A stretch of 16,499 nucleotides of DNA, from positions 1 to 16,499 of the forward strand of contig DVLN01000017.1 of assembly GCA_018715465.1 (NCBI GenBank), written 5' to 3'. The DNA comes from Candidatus Faecivivens stercorigallinarum. Its GTDB lineage: Bacteria; Bacillota; Clostridia; Oscillospirales; Ruminococcaceae. A model generated the notes under the pieces. The model worked only from the letters and a program-made list of their open reading frames with translations, searched no databases and was not told where the DNA came from. Positions within the stretch are counted from its first letter, which is position 1, and every line of letters starts with the position of its first letter. Of this stretch, positions 1-7,450 are shown piece by piece. The translations under genes and the position numbers were made by a program.

Positions 1-32
1 ATATACTTCCTGATCATATAACTTTCTTTTCA

Positions 33-88
33 GTTAGTATCTAACAAAAATGTGCGTACTTTCTTTTTTACGTATCTACGCTTATAAT
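33..88 (+). promoter_or_regulatory. Putative promoter and operator for the FMN reductase gene
   Basis: A perfect -10 hexamer TATAAT lies at 83-88, about 30 bp before the coding start. No good -35 is found at the right distance (60-65 reads TTTCTT), which suggests a factor-dependent promoter. Upstream, 33-45 is a perfect inverted repeat, GTTAG-TAT-CTAAC, and the word GTATCTA recurs at 37-43 and 72-78, bracketing the -35 region. Redox-responsive or HxlR-type regulators often control such reductases from nearby dyads; that link is inference, since no regulator gene is visible in the window. Confidence 0.5.
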
Positions 89-118
89 TATAACATAAAA
101 CATGGAGGTGTTCCATCA

Positions 119-676
119 ATGAAAAAGAAAATTATTATTTTAAACGGCAGTCCCCGTCCCAATGGCAATACCAAAGCACTGATCGACCAGTTCACAAGCG
201 GTGCCGAATCCGCAGGTCATGAGGTTGTCTGCTTCAACCTCAGCCAAATGAACATTCACGGCTGTCTGGGCTGCTGCAAAGGCGGAAAAGATCAAAACAT
301 TCCCTGTGTGCAAAAAGATGATATGCTTAAAATCTATCCGGCATATCAACAGGCAGATTTTGTAGTTCTGGCCTCGCCGATGTACTACTGGGGGTTCAGC
401 GGCCAGCTGAAAACAGCTTTTGACCGGCTGTTTGCGGTTGCGGAACTGGACCCCGATTACCGCAACCCGATAAAAACATGTGCTTTACTGATGGCGTCAG
501 AAGGCGATTCGGAAGACAATTTTGCTCCGGTAAAAAACTACTTTGAAAGCCTGCTGCAACACCTTGGGTGGGAAAATGCCGGTGTCATCTACGCCGGCGG
601 CAATATGAATATTGGAGATATTTTAAGCAAACCGCATCAGCTGGAAGCTGCCAGACAGCTTGGCAGCTCAATCTGA
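119..676 (+). CDS. Flavodoxin-fold NAD(P)H-dependent FMN reductase family protein
   Basis: This 185-residue cytoplasmic protein belongs to the NADPH-dependent FMN reductase/iron-sulfur flavoprotein-like group. The N-terminus KIIILNGSPRPNGNT is the phosphate-binding loop for FMN (residues 4-18), and ASPMYYWGFSGQLKTAFDR (about 90-108) is the second flavin-contacting block of the family. Between them lie Cys49, Cys52, Cys53 and Cys63 (C-x2-C-C-x9-C). Iron-sulfur flavoproteins use a related but differently spaced cysteine set, so an FeS cluster is possible but not shown. The ATG at 119 is chosen over an upstream ATG at 50 because GGAGGTG (104-110) sits at normal distance and the family starts here. 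It is monocistronic, ending in a strong hairpin. The substrate (quinone, nitroaromatic or other electron acceptor) cannot be told from sequence. Confidence 0.85.
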   Translation: MKKKIIILNGSPRPNGNTKALIDQFTSGAESAGHEVVCFNLSQMNIHGCLGCCKGGKDQNIPCVQKDDMLKIYPAYQQADFVVLASPMYYWGFSGQLKTAFDRLFAVAELDPDYRNPIKTCALLMASEGDSEDNFAPVKNYFESLLQHLGWENAGVIYAGGNMNIGDILSKPHQLEAARQLGSSI

Positions 677-688
677 CGAAACACCCCG

Positions 689-725
689 GCGGCAGACAAG
701 GAATGTCTGCCGCTTTTTGCTTTTT
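689..725 (+). terminator. Intrinsic terminator of the FMN reductase gene
   Basis: A perfect 10-bp stem, GCGGCAGACA (689-698) with TGTCTGCCGC (704-713), closes a five-base loop and is followed by TTTTTGCTTTTT. It lies 13 bp after the stop codon. Confidence 0.92.
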
Positions 726-728
726 CTC

Positions 729-757
729 TTGCAGCGCGCACCGTGGCGTGATACAAT
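729..757 (+). promoter_or_regulatory. Sigma-A-type promoter for nagA
   Basis: TTGCAG (729-734) and TACAAT (752-757) are separated by exactly 17 bp, four or five matches each to the consensus. Transcription would start near 764, giving a leader of about 30 nt to the nagA start. The promoter begins right after the T-run of the preceding terminator, so nagA is an independent unit. No palindromic operator was seen within it. Confidence 0.75.
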
Positions 758-792
758 GAAATTACCAAAACTGACCTGAAAGGGGTGGCATT

Positions 793-1923
793 ATGCTGCT
801 GAAAAATGGGCTGATTTTTACCGGGAATGGATTTACTCTCGGTGACATCCTGATCGAAGGCGATAAAATCACGGCGGTTGGAACGGATACCGGATATACG
901 GCCGGAGAAGTGATCGACCTGGATGGACGGAAAGTTCTGCCGGGGCTGATCGACATACATACCCACGGCTGCGGTATGAAGGACTTCTGTGACGGGACGG
1001 AGGAGGCACTGGACACCCTTGCCGCTACCTATATCCAAAACGGTATCACGACCGTCTGTCCGACCTCGATGACCCTACCCATTGACCGGTTGGAGGAGAT
1101 CTACTCGGTATATGCCCGGTGGATGGAACGCCCCCATCGCGGAACCCGTCTCATCGGCATCAATATGGAAGGCCCCTTCTTAAGCGTCGAAAAACGGGGG
1201 GCGCACCGGGCGGAATATGTCATCCCGGCGAATATGCAGGATTTTCTGCGGCTGTGGGAAACGAGCGGACACCGGATCAGACTGGTGGATGTCGCACCAG
1301 AAATCGCCGGAAACACCGACTTTATCCGACAGGCAAAGGAATACTGCACCGTTTCAGTCGCCCATACCAACGCAAACTATCAGCAGGCGATGGAAGGCTA
1401 CCACGCCGGTGCCATCAGCACCACCCATCTGTTCAACGCGATGTCCGGCTTTTCCCACCGTGCGCCCGGCACCGTCGGCGCCGCCTTTGACTGCGGGGCC
1501 TATGCCGAGCTGATCTGTGACGGAGAACATGTATTCCCCCCTGTCCTGCGCACCGCTTTCAAGGTGATGGGCGATAAAATCGCGGTCGTCTCTGATTCAC
1601 TGATGGCAGCAGGAATGCCGGACGGAACTGTCTGCACCCTTGGAGTCGACAAGGTAGAGGTCAAAGACGGGCGGGCTGTTCTCCCCGACGGAACGATCGC
1701 CGGAAGCGTCGTCAATATCCTCGAAGAAATCCGGCGGCTAATCTCGTTTGGCATCGACGAAAGCCTCGCCATCCGCTGTTCGACCATCACCCCTGCAAAG
1801 ATCATCGGCGCAGACAGCCGCATCGGCAGCATCACCCCGGACAAACAGGCCGACCTGCTCATCCTGTCCGAGGACTATACACCCTTTCTGGTATTCCGGG
1901 ACGGCATCTGCGAACTATCCTGA
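793..1923 (+). CDS. nagA: N-acetylglucosamine-6-phosphate deacetylase
   Basis: NagA removes the acetyl group from GlcNAc-6-phosphate, giving glucosamine-6-phosphate and acetate, a step in recycling peptidoglycan or using host amino sugars. The 376-residue length is normal. It has the amidohydrolase metal site: His56 and His58 in DIHTHG, Glu126 in NMEGPFLS, His191 in AHTNA and His212 in STTHLFNAMS. The catalytic Asp268 lies in VVSDSLMAAGMPDG. All key residues are present, so the enzyme should be active in the cytoplasm. The start is supported by AAAGGGG about 5-8 nt upstream. It has its own promoter (729-757). The usual partner nagB (glucosamine-6-phosphate deaminase) is not adjacent on either side, so it is a stand-alone gene here. 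A MurR/RpiR regulator lies 10 kb away but a link to nagA is not shown. Confidence 0.95.
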   Translation: MLLKNGLIFTGNGFTLGDILIEGDKITAVGTDTGYTAGEVIDLDGRKVLPGLIDIHTHGCGMKDFCDGTEEALDTLAATYIQNGITTVCPTSMTLPIDRLEEIYSVYARWMERPHRGTRLIGINMEGPFLSVEKRGAHRAEYVIPANMQDFLRLWETSGHRIRLVDVAPEIAGNTDFIRQAKEYCTVSVAHTNANYQQAMEGYHAGAISTTHLFNAMSGFSHRAPGTVGAAFDCGAYAELICDGEHVFPPVLRTAFKVMGDKIAVVSDSLMAAGMPDGTVCTLGVDKVEVKDGRAVLPDGTIAGSVVNILEEIRRLISFGIDESLAIRCSTITPAKIIGADSRIGSITPDKQADLLILSEDYTPFLVFRDGICELS

Positions 1924-1930
1924 AAATGAC

Positions 1931-1970
1931 ACGAAAAAAGCTCTGCTGTCGCCAGCAGAGCTTTAATAGA
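1931..1970. terminator. Shared bidirectional terminator between nagA and ferredoxin
   Basis: A perfect 12-bp stem, AAAGCTCTGCTG (1937-1948) and CAGCAGAGCTTT (1953-1964), has the tight TCGC loop. On the minus strand it is followed by TTTTTT, a strong intrinsic terminator for the ferredoxin gene. On the plus strand the tail is CTTTAATAGACTTCTT, weaker, but it probably also stops nagA transcripts. Confidence 0.88.
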
Positions 1971-1984
1971 CTTCTTCTAAAGAA

Positions 1985-2155
1985 TTAGTCAGCAGAGGGA
2001 GCGCCAACAGGGCAAACACCAGCGCAAGCGCCGCACTCGATGCAGGTATCTGCGTCGATTACATATTTGCCGTCGCCCTCGGAGATTGCGCTAACGGGGC
2101 ATTCCGCTGCACAAGCGCCACAAGCGATGCACTCATCAGAAATCTTATATGCCAT
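1985..2155 (-). CDS. Clostridial-type 2[4Fe-4S] ferredoxin
   Basis: A 56-residue electron carrier with two classic cluster motifs: Cys9, Cys12, Cys15, Cys19 (CIACGACAAECP) and Cys38, Cys41, Cys44, Cys48 (CIECGACAGVCP). Each set of three closely spaced cysteines binds one cluster with the distal cysteine of the other motif, as in Clostridium ferredoxins. It would shuttle low-potential electrons between enzymes such as pyruvate:ferredoxin oxidoreductase and hydrogenase in the cytoplasm. The ATG at 2155 has AAGGAGGTG about nine bases upstream; a GTG at 2167 lies inside that ribosome binding site and is rejected. The acidic composition and length are typical. It has its own promoter (2188-2216) and terminator (1931-1964), although it follows ricT on the same strand. 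Confidence 0.96.
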   Translation of the reverse strand: MAYKISDECIACGACAAECPVSAISEGDGKYVIDADTCIECGACAGVCPVGAPSAD

Positions 2156-2187
2156 GGTCAAATACACCTCCTTATCAGTATGCCTAT

Positions 2188-2216
2188 ATTGTAACAGCTT
2201 TGTCCAAAAAAAGCAA
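2188..2216 (-). promoter_or_regulatory. Sigma-A-type promoter for the ferredoxin gene
   Basis: On the minus strand TTGCTT (2216-2211) and TACAAT (2193-2188) are spaced by 17 bp. Transcription would start near 2181, giving a leader of about 25 nt that carries the strong ribosome binding site. The spacer is T-rich. No hairpin terminator is seen between ricT and this promoter, so some read-through from ricT is possible. Confidence 0.72.
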
Positions 2217-2250
2217 GGGCTTTACAAAAAAAACAAAAACTTCTTACCGT

Positions 2251-3162
2251 TTAATCATTCTTTTTTCTGCCGCGTTCTTCCTTGGCATTTTTATCTTCAC
2301 GGGGCACGTCCCCCTCTTTTGGCTCGCGTCCACGCCGTCCGCGTCCTGCCAGATCGCGGCCCCATTTCACGTCTTCCTTCTGATAAACCACCGGCGCGAG
2401 GTCTTCGTCCCGTTCCAGCTGGACCTTCAGCATCCCGGTCAGCAGGCTGACCTCGGTCACGACGCCGCTGCCGTCCGGTGTCAGGACCGGAGCCCCGACG
2501 CGCGGGGTTGACCGCAGCAGGTCTTCATATGCCTCCTGCTCATACTTGAGACAGCACATCAGCCGCCCACAGGTCCCCGAAATCTTGGTGGGATTGAGAG
2601 AGAGATTCTGTTCCTTGGCCATCTTGATCGAAACCGGCTGGAAGTCGCCGAGGAAGGTGGCGCAGCAGAAAGGCCGTCCGCAGATTCCCAGTCCGCCCAG
2701 CATCTTGGATTCATCCCGGACCCCGATCTGCCGCAGCTCAATACGGGTGCGGAAGATACTGGCGAGATCCTTGACCAGTTCGCGGAAGTCGATCCGGCCG
2801 TCAGCCGTAAAATAAAACAGAATCTTACTGCCGCCGAAGGTATATTCGACATCCACCAGGTGCATGTTCAGCCGGTGGGCGGCGATCTTTTCCTGACAGA
2901 CGCGGAACGCTTCCCGTTCTTTTGCCGCATTCTCTTCGATCACCCGGAGGTCCTTGTCATCCGCCGGCCGGATAATCTCCTTGAGCGGAACGACGATCTG
3001 CTCGTCCGGCATCATCCGGTTGGCGATTACGACGCTGCCGCATTCGATACCCCGGGCCGTCTCAACGACCACCCGCTGGCCGACGGTCAGTTTATGGGCG
3101 CCGGGAGAAAAATAATAGGTTTTTCCAGCGTTTTTAAAACGAACGCCAATAATTTCGGTCAT
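2251..3162 (-). CDS. ricT: RicT/YaaT-like PSP1-domain protein (stage 0 sporulation family)
   Basis: This 303-residue protein matches the PSP1/YaaT family. In Bacillus subtilis RicT joins RicA and RicF in a complex that carries two [4Fe-4S] clusters and promotes RNase Y-dependent mRNA maturation, affecting sporulation, competence and biofilm formation. The hallmark block is here: CGRPFCCATFLGDFQPVSIK with Cys161, Cys166, Cys167, then CGRLMCCLKYE with Cys198, Cys203, Cys204. A KOW-like stretch follows (about 222-250), and the last 36 residues are a highly charged Arg/Lys/Glu tail, probably disordered. The ATG at 3162 has AAGGAAG upstream; an in-frame ATG at 3183 would place that site inside the gene and is rejected. 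It follows holB by 21 bp in the darA-holB-ricT unit. RicA and RicF genes are not in the window. Confidence 0.93.
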   Translation of the reverse strand: MTEIIGVRFKNAGKTYYFSPGAHKLTVGQRVVVETARGIECGSVVIANRMMPDEQIVVPLKEIIRPADDKDLRVIEENAAKEREAFRVCQEKIAAHRLNMHLVDVEYTFGGSKILFYFTADGRIDFRELVKDLASIFRTRIELRQIGVRDESKMLGGLGICGRPFCCATFLGDFQPVSIKMAKEQNLSLNPTKISGTCGRLMCCLKYEQEAYEDLLRSTPRVGAPVLTPDGSGVVTEVSLLTGMLKVQLERDEDLAPVVYQKEDVKWGRDLAGRGRRGREPKEGDVPREDKNAKEERGRKKND

Positions 3163-3183
3163 AAAACTTCCTTTCCATTCCAA

Positions 3184-4173
3184 TCAGCTTTCGATAATCC
3201 TTTTCAGTCCAGAGGCGTACACCGCCAGCAGCAGGCTGAGCGAGACATTTGCCCGCAGTCCCCTGCGCATCTCATTGCCCAGCTGGTGCACCCTTACTGC
3301 CCGTTCGGGGGGCAGCCGCGCCGCCAGCGACGCCGCCTCCCTTGACGAGGGAACAAATCCCGCCTTAGCCGTCTCACAGATCAGCCGGTCGACCATCGAC
3401 AGAAACTCTCCAAACTGTTCCCGATTCCCTTCCAGCGCGGCCAGCGTCACCAGCAGATCATATTCCCGTCCGTCGCACAGATTCCGGCAGAGATTTTCAG
3501 CCCTTTCAAACATCTCCCGGACCGTCTCGTCCTCCAGAAACCGGATACACCGACCCAGGTTTCCGCCGCCATACAGCAGTGCCTGTTCCAGCCTTTCCGG
3601 GGTTTCCTCGGGGAAATGCCGCAGCAGCCATTGTTCCGCCCTGCGCGGGGAGATCTCATGCAGTTCCAGACAGATACAGCGGGAAGGGATGGTCACCGGC
3701 AGCGCAGACAGGTTGTCACAGGTTAGGATAAACACCAGATATTCAGGCGGCTCCTCCAGCACCTTGAGCAGTGCGTTTGCGGAAGCTGTATTCATCATTT
3801 CGGCGTTCTCGATCAAGATAACCTTTTTGTCCGACTCACCCGGGCGGATATACGCCTGACGCCGGATTTCGCGGATCAACTCGACCGGAAACTGGGTCTT
3901 TCCCTGCGGGGTACGGAAAACCAGAATATCAGGGTGTCCCAGACTGCCAAACGCCTTTTTGCAGGCCGGGCACTCGCCGCAGGGACGATCTTCCCCCCGA
4001 CAAACAAGAGCGGCGGCCGTCACAGCCGCCAGCGTCTTTTTTCCGGTCCCAGCGGTCCCATGCAGCAGATAGGCAGCCCGAAGCGTCCTGCTCCCAGGCG
4101 AAGCCGCCCTTCGCAGGACACCAACAGGATGCGCATTGCCGGCAAAACCGTCAAAGCGGGTCACCGATTCCAT
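3184..4173 (-). CDS. holB: DNA polymerase III subunit delta' (clamp loader)
   Basis: This 329-residue AAA+ protein is the delta' subunit of the clamp loader that places the beta sliding clamp on primed DNA. Domain order is normal: P-loop GTAGTGKKT (39-47), a zinc-binding module with Cys58, Cys65, Cys68 and Cys71, the Walker B-like segment VILIENAEMM (about 118-127), NALLKVLEEPP (133-143) and the SRC motif (164-166), followed by the helical collar domain. SRC is the arginine-finger motif found in delta' and DnaX. The long variable C-terminus and the context beside darA and ricT identify holB rather than dnaX. Its ATG overlaps the darA stop by one base (TGATG), so translation is probably coupled. 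The P-loop looks intact, unlike the degenerate one of Escherichia coli delta'; whether it binds ATP is unknown. Confidence 0.93.
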   Translation of the reverse strand: MESVTRFDGFAGNAHPVGVLRRAASPGSRTLRAAYLLHGTAGTGKKTLAAVTAAALVCRGEDRPCGECPACKKAFGSLGHPDILVFRTPQGKTQFPVELIREIRRQAYIRPGESDKKVILIENAEMMNTASANALLKVLEEPPEYLVFILTCDNLSALPVTIPSRCICLELHEISPRRAEQWLLRHFPEETPERLEQALLYGGGNLGRCIRFLEDETVREMFERAENLCRNLCDGREYDLLVTLAALEGNREQFGEFLSMVDRLICETAKAGFVPSSREAASLAARLPPERAVRVHQLGNEMRRGLRANVSLSLLLAVYASGLKRIIES

Positions 4174-4496
4174 CAGATCTTTTCAAACCGTTCAACGTCG
4201 GTCACGATGATTGTAGCGCCGCCGACCGTGACTTCGACCGGCAGAGCGGTATAGGTATTCATCCCAAAGCCTGCGGAAGAGGATACAAGCTGTTTGCGTT
4301 TACGGGAATGGTCGCCGATGATCTTGATTGCGCGGTCAACCTTTTCTTCCTCGGTACAGGTCAGAAAAGTCGTGTTGCCGGACATCAGAAAGCCACCGGT
4401 GGAAGCCAGCTTGGTCACAAAAAATCCTTCTTTGGTCAGTGCTGCGGAAACAGCCGAAGAGTCATCGCTGTTGACAATCGCAAAAATCAGTTTCAT
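4173..4496 (-). CDS. darA: Cyclic-di-AMP receptor, PII-like (DarA/PstA)
   Basis: A 107-residue PII-like signalling protein that binds c-di-AMP as a trimer in Bacillus, Listeria and Staphylococcus; its downstream target is still poorly known. The family signature is present: FFVTKLASTGGFL (25-37) followed by SGNTTFL (39-45), which form the nucleotide pocket, and the closing strand PVEVTVGGATIIV (86-98). Length is normal. The start at 4496 is preferred because AAAGGA lies eight bases upstream; an ATG at 4505 touches that site directly and would add only three residues. In B. subtilis this gene (yaaQ/darA) lies two genes before holB, with yaaR between; here it directly overlaps holB. No c-di-AMP synthase or phosphodiesterase is in the window. 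Confidence 0.93.
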   Translation of the reverse strand: MKLIFAIVNSDDSSAVSAALTKEGFFVTKLASTGGFLMSGNTTFLTCTEEEKVDRAIKIIGDHSRKRKQLVSSSAGFGMNTYTALPVEVTVGGATIIVTDVERFEKI

Positions 4497-4523
4497 ATCG
4501 CTCATCCTTTCAAAGATGTATTC

Positions 4524-4551
4524 AAAAAATGGTATAGTGCAAAACGATACC
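4524..4551 (-). terminator. Weak terminator or attenuator between decarboxylase and darA
   Basis: On the minus strand GGTAT (4551-4547) pairs with ATACC (4535-4531), with a mismatch and a further GT/AC pairing inside, followed by ATTTTTTG. The stem is short but the T-run is good. It lies in the 62-bp gap before darA and could reduce transcription passing from the decarboxylase gene into darA-holB-ricT. No clear separate darA promoter was found. Confidence 0.38.
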
Positions 4552-4558
4552 TTAGCAT

Positions 4559-5917
4559 CTATTTTATCACATTTATCTGAAAAATACCACTATCCAGCAA
4601 CAATTTCTTTTCCAGCGGACCAATTTTTTCTCCAGCCGTCACCACCGGGATTCCCGGCGGGCATGCGATCCTGTTTTCTGCGGCGATTCTACCTTCGGCC
4701 AGCGCAGTTTCGACCCCAATACTGGGAGCGAATGCAGCCTCACGCAGGGGCAGCACCCTTTCCGGGCTGAGGGCGAAAGCGGGGTATCCAATCGAACTGC
4801 GTTTGCTCAGCGACCGTCCAAACTGCAAAACCCGCTCAAATGTCTCCTCATCAGTTTGGGGAGAGAACATCAGCACCACTTTGCCGCCGCCCGAAAACTC
4901 CGGTTCCATCCGAAACCGCCGTAACTCCTCCGCCATCTCATCCGACGTATAGCCACACCGGAACGCGTCCAGCGTCAGTTTTGTACAGTCGGTCACCCGT
5001 TCCAACAGGATGACCCCCTCCTGCCGCAGCTGACCGGAGAGCTTTTCCATTCGCTCCGCCAGCTGGACGAATGCTGCCTTCCCCTCCCGCTGCATCCAGA
5101 GCACCGCTTGTTCCAGCGACGCCATGATCAGATAGGACGGGCTGGTCGAACCATACAGCGTCATCAACTGTTTGAGCTCAGCTTTGGGCAGTATTTCAGC
5201 CATCGCCTGTCCGCAGTGCAGAATACTGCCGCCGGTCAGCACCGGCAGCGTCTTATGGGGGCTGTCACAGCAGAGATCAGCGCCCGCCTCCATCGGATGA
5301 GCACCGTCAAAAGCAATCAGATGGGCACCGTGGGCATTGTCGCACAGCAGGATTCCGCCGCGCTGGTGCACCGTGCGGGCAATCGCCGCAACATCCGCCT
5401 GCACCCCATAATAGTCCGGGCTGGTCAGATAGACGATCCTTGTACCAGGATAACGGTCCATATACCCCCCGACCTCATCCGCCGTCACCGGCAGGCAAAG
5501 CCCTGTCTCCCGGTCATATTCCGGTATCAGCCAGTGAATTTCGGCGTCACAGTGGACGCAGGCATTGACAAAAGAGAGGTGAGCATTGCGCACCGCGATG
5601 ATCTCCCGCCCGCATTTCCGCACGGCGGCCGTCACCATTCCGAGAATGGACAGAGTCGAGCCGCCGGCACTGTAGCAGCTGTAACCGGCGTGATAAAATG
5701 CAGCGGTATTCTCTTCCGATTCTGCGATAATCCCTTCCGGCTGATACAGCTCGTCCGCGCCTTTGATCTCGGTCAGGTCAAACGGAAAAGCCGCCGCCAG
5801 AAAGCCGGGGAACCCATCCGGCGCAACACCTTTATGACCGGGCATATGCAGCCGGGAGGTCCCCGACGCGGCATACCCAGTCAGGAAATCGGTGATTGGA
5901 GCAGGTTGTCTGTTCAT
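4559..5917 (-). CDS. Orn/Lys/Arg decarboxylase family PLP enzyme (YaaO-like)
   Basis: This 452-residue protein belongs to the fold-type I PLP family that includes SpeA-type arginine, lysine and ornithine decarboxylases and B. subtilis YaaO. It has HMPGHKG (24-30), CYSAGGSTLSI (81-91), the cofactor-binding Asp193/His196 in LCDNAHGAH, and the Schiff-base lysine Lys222 in DSPHKTLPVLTGG. The C-terminal third is the reduced decarboxylase C-terminal domain; there is no N-terminal wing domain as in inducible E. coli enzymes. It would form amines such as agmatine or cadaverine for polyamine synthesis, but the substrate is not decided by sequence. GGAG lies ten bases before the ATG. Its place just before darA-holB matches yaaO in Bacillus, where tmk separates it from darA. 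A weak hairpin follows its stop. Confidence 0.87.
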   Translation of the reverse strand: MNRQPAPITDFLTGYAASGTSRLHMPGHKGVAPDGFPGFLAAAFPFDLTEIKGADELYQPEGIIAESEENTAAFYHAGYSCYSAGGSTLSILGMVTAAVRKCGREIIAVRNAHLSFVNACVHCDAEIHWLIPEYDRETGLCLPVTADEVGGYMDRYPGTRIVYLTSPDYYGVQADVAAIARTVHQRGGILLCDNAHGAHLIAFDGAHPMEAGADLCCDSPHKTLPVLTGGSILHCGQAMAEILPKAELKQLMTLYGSTSPSYLIMASLEQAVLWMQREGKAAFVQLAERMEKLSGQLRQEGVILLERVTDCTKLTLDAFRCGYTSDEMAEELRRFRMEPEFSGGGKVVLMFSPQTDEETFERVLQFGRSLSKRSSIGYPAFALSPERVLPLREAAFAPSIGVETALAEGRIAAENRIACPPGIPVVTAGEKIGPLEKKLLLDSGIFQINVIK

Positions 5918-5941
5918 AAATACACGTCTCCATTATCAGAC

Positions 5942-5972
5942 AAAAGCCGCCTGGAAAATTCCCGGCGGCTTT
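5942..5972 (-). terminator. Intrinsic terminator of the sugar transferase gene
   Basis: A 9-bp stem, AAAGCCGCC (5943-5951) with GGCGGCTTT (5964-5972), extends inward after one mismatch and is followed on the minus strand by a short TTTT. It sits in the 60-bp gap between the sugar transferase stop and the decarboxylase start, so the decarboxylase promoter must lie in the same gap or transcription reads through. No clear promoter was seen there. Confidence 0.7.
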
Positions 5973-5977
5973 AACCA

Positions 5978-7387
5978 TCAACTATTCTTTTCTTCAGCAG
6001 GCTGGTCGAACAGGTGGTCGAACCCTTCCGGGAACTCACCCACGACACCTTCGGTGGAATCCGATTTAAACAGAACCTTGACCGTCTGCAAAATCAGCTT
6101 GATATCCACAAAAAGTGAATACTGCTCAATGTAAATCAGGTCGAAGATCAGCTTATCACGTGGGGTTGTATTGTACTTGCCCTGAATCTGCGCAAGTCCG
6201 GTCAGGCCCGCTTTGACCTTCAGCCGGTACTTGAACTCCGGCAGCACTTCAACATATTTCTCGGTGATCTCCACCTGTTCAGGACGGGGGCCGACAATTG
6301 ACATATCCCCCTTGAGAATGTTGATAAACTGGGGCAGCTCGTCCATACGGGTTTTGCGGAGAAAACGTCCGACCTTGGTAATCCGGTCGTCGTTCTGGGA
6401 AGCGAGACGCTTGTTGTTCTTGTCCGCATCGACAATCATTGTACGGAACTTGAGCACCTCAAAGACCTTGCCGTCCTTGGTCACACGCGGCTGACGGAAA
6501 AATACAGGGCCGTGATCCTCCAGCTTGATTGCAAGGGCTTCAATCAGCATGATCGGGCTGGCGCAGAGCAGGCCGATGCCCGAAATGGCAATATCCATCG
6601 CACGCTTGAGCACCCGCTGTTCAAACGTCAAGCCGGAGATGCGCGATTCCAGCACCGTCACGTCGTCGATAATGACATGGCGGGAATGGCGGGTGATGAT
6701 GTCCGACAGCTCAGGGGTCAGGTAGGTCGTGCGGTTATGCTTATAGCAGTATTCCAGCACTCTGGCCTTATCCGCTTCGCCGATCGCATAAAGGAAGACC
6801 GCGTTGTGGGCACGGATCGTCTTCCGCAGCTGGTCTTCCGGCAGCGAAGCGATATCGCAGATCTGGCAAACCTGGAACTGTTTTTTATAACGGGCGATCT
6901 TGCCGACGAACTGAGGCAGCCCTTCCTTACTCCCAAAAAGCACCAGACATTTTGCCGGCGGGTTGACTGTAAAATACAGATAGTTGCCCAGATAACCGAA
7001 CAGGTTGATCGCGATGACCTGGAGCAGGAAGATTCCAACCAGCGTAAAGAAATCCTGTACATAGCTGCGGTTTTGGAAGTTAATCCGCATGATTGCCAGT
7101 TCAAGATAGGTTACGGCATCAGCCAGAAAGGTTGCAATTGCCGCAGAATATACGATTTCTTTTGTCTTTTTAATGCCGATCGGGAAACCGCCGTAAATTT
7201 TCAGCATCAGCACACACATGACCGGAAAACAGATCAGTGTGATGGCTGCCGTCCGTGAAAAGCGGAGCAGCTCCGGCTCGGTCAGCGAAAACAGGACATA
7301 AAACAGCAAAAACAGCACAATGACCAGGAGTAGTTTGAAACTGCGCAAAAGAGAACGCTGTAACTTCTGCGCGATTGATTTTACCAT
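5978..7387 (-). CDS. Polyprenyl-phosphate sugar-1-phosphate transferase (WbaP/WcaJ type)
   Basis: This 469-residue membrane enzyme starts lipid-linked glycan synthesis by moving a sugar-1-phosphate from a nucleotide sugar to undecaprenyl phosphate. It has four N-terminal membrane helices (about 17-36, 46-63, 77-96, 110-135), a central CoA-binding-like domain (about 145-250), then a membrane-anchored catalytic domain from KRAMDIAISGIGLL (261-274). Conserved catalytic blocks are VFFRQPRVTKDG, FEVLKFRTM, RKTRMDELPQFINILKGDMS with the Asp349-Glu350 pair, VGPRP (365-369) and KAGLTGLAQIQG (392-403). The start at 7387 has GGAGG seven bases upstream; an in-frame start at 7432 lacks support. It has its own extended -10 promoter. 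Downstream of the tailed glycosyltransferase on the same strand, it may act in the same capsule or exopolysaccharide pathway, but no Wzx, Wzy or regulator genes adjoin it. The sugar is unknown. Confidence 0.92.
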   Translation of the reverse strand: MVKSIAQKLQRSLLRSFKLLLVIVLFLLFYVLFSLTEPELLRFSRTAAITLICFPVMCVLMLKIYGGFPIGIKKTKEIVYSAAIATFLADAVTYLELAIMRINFQNRSYVQDFFTLVGIFLLQVIAINLFGYLGNYLYFTVNPPAKCLVLFGSKEGLPQFVGKIARYKKQFQVCQICDIASLPEDQLRKTIRAHNAVFLYAIGEADKARVLEYCYKHNRTTYLTPELSDIITRHSRHVIIDDVTVLESRISGLTFEQRVLKRAMDIAISGIGLLCASPIMLIEALAIKLEDHGPVFFRQPRVTKDGKVFEVLKFRTMIVDADKNNKRLASQNDDRITKVGRFLRKTRMDELPQFINILKGDMSIVGPRPEQVEITEKYVEVLPEFKYRLKVKAGLTGLAQIQGKYNTTPRDKLIFDLIYIEQYSLFVDIKLILQTVKVLFKSDSTEGVVGEFPEGFDHLFDQPAEEKNS

Positions 7388-7450
7388 GATGAATCCTCCA
7401 ACTTGCAGGAAATTTAAGGGAATAATCAACAAGCGTGCCCAATCCAGTAC

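Noticed and set aside
2221..2250. Possible terminator after ricT in the A/T-rich gap
   Set aside because: There are T-runs on the minus strand but no stem-forming inverted repeat before them.
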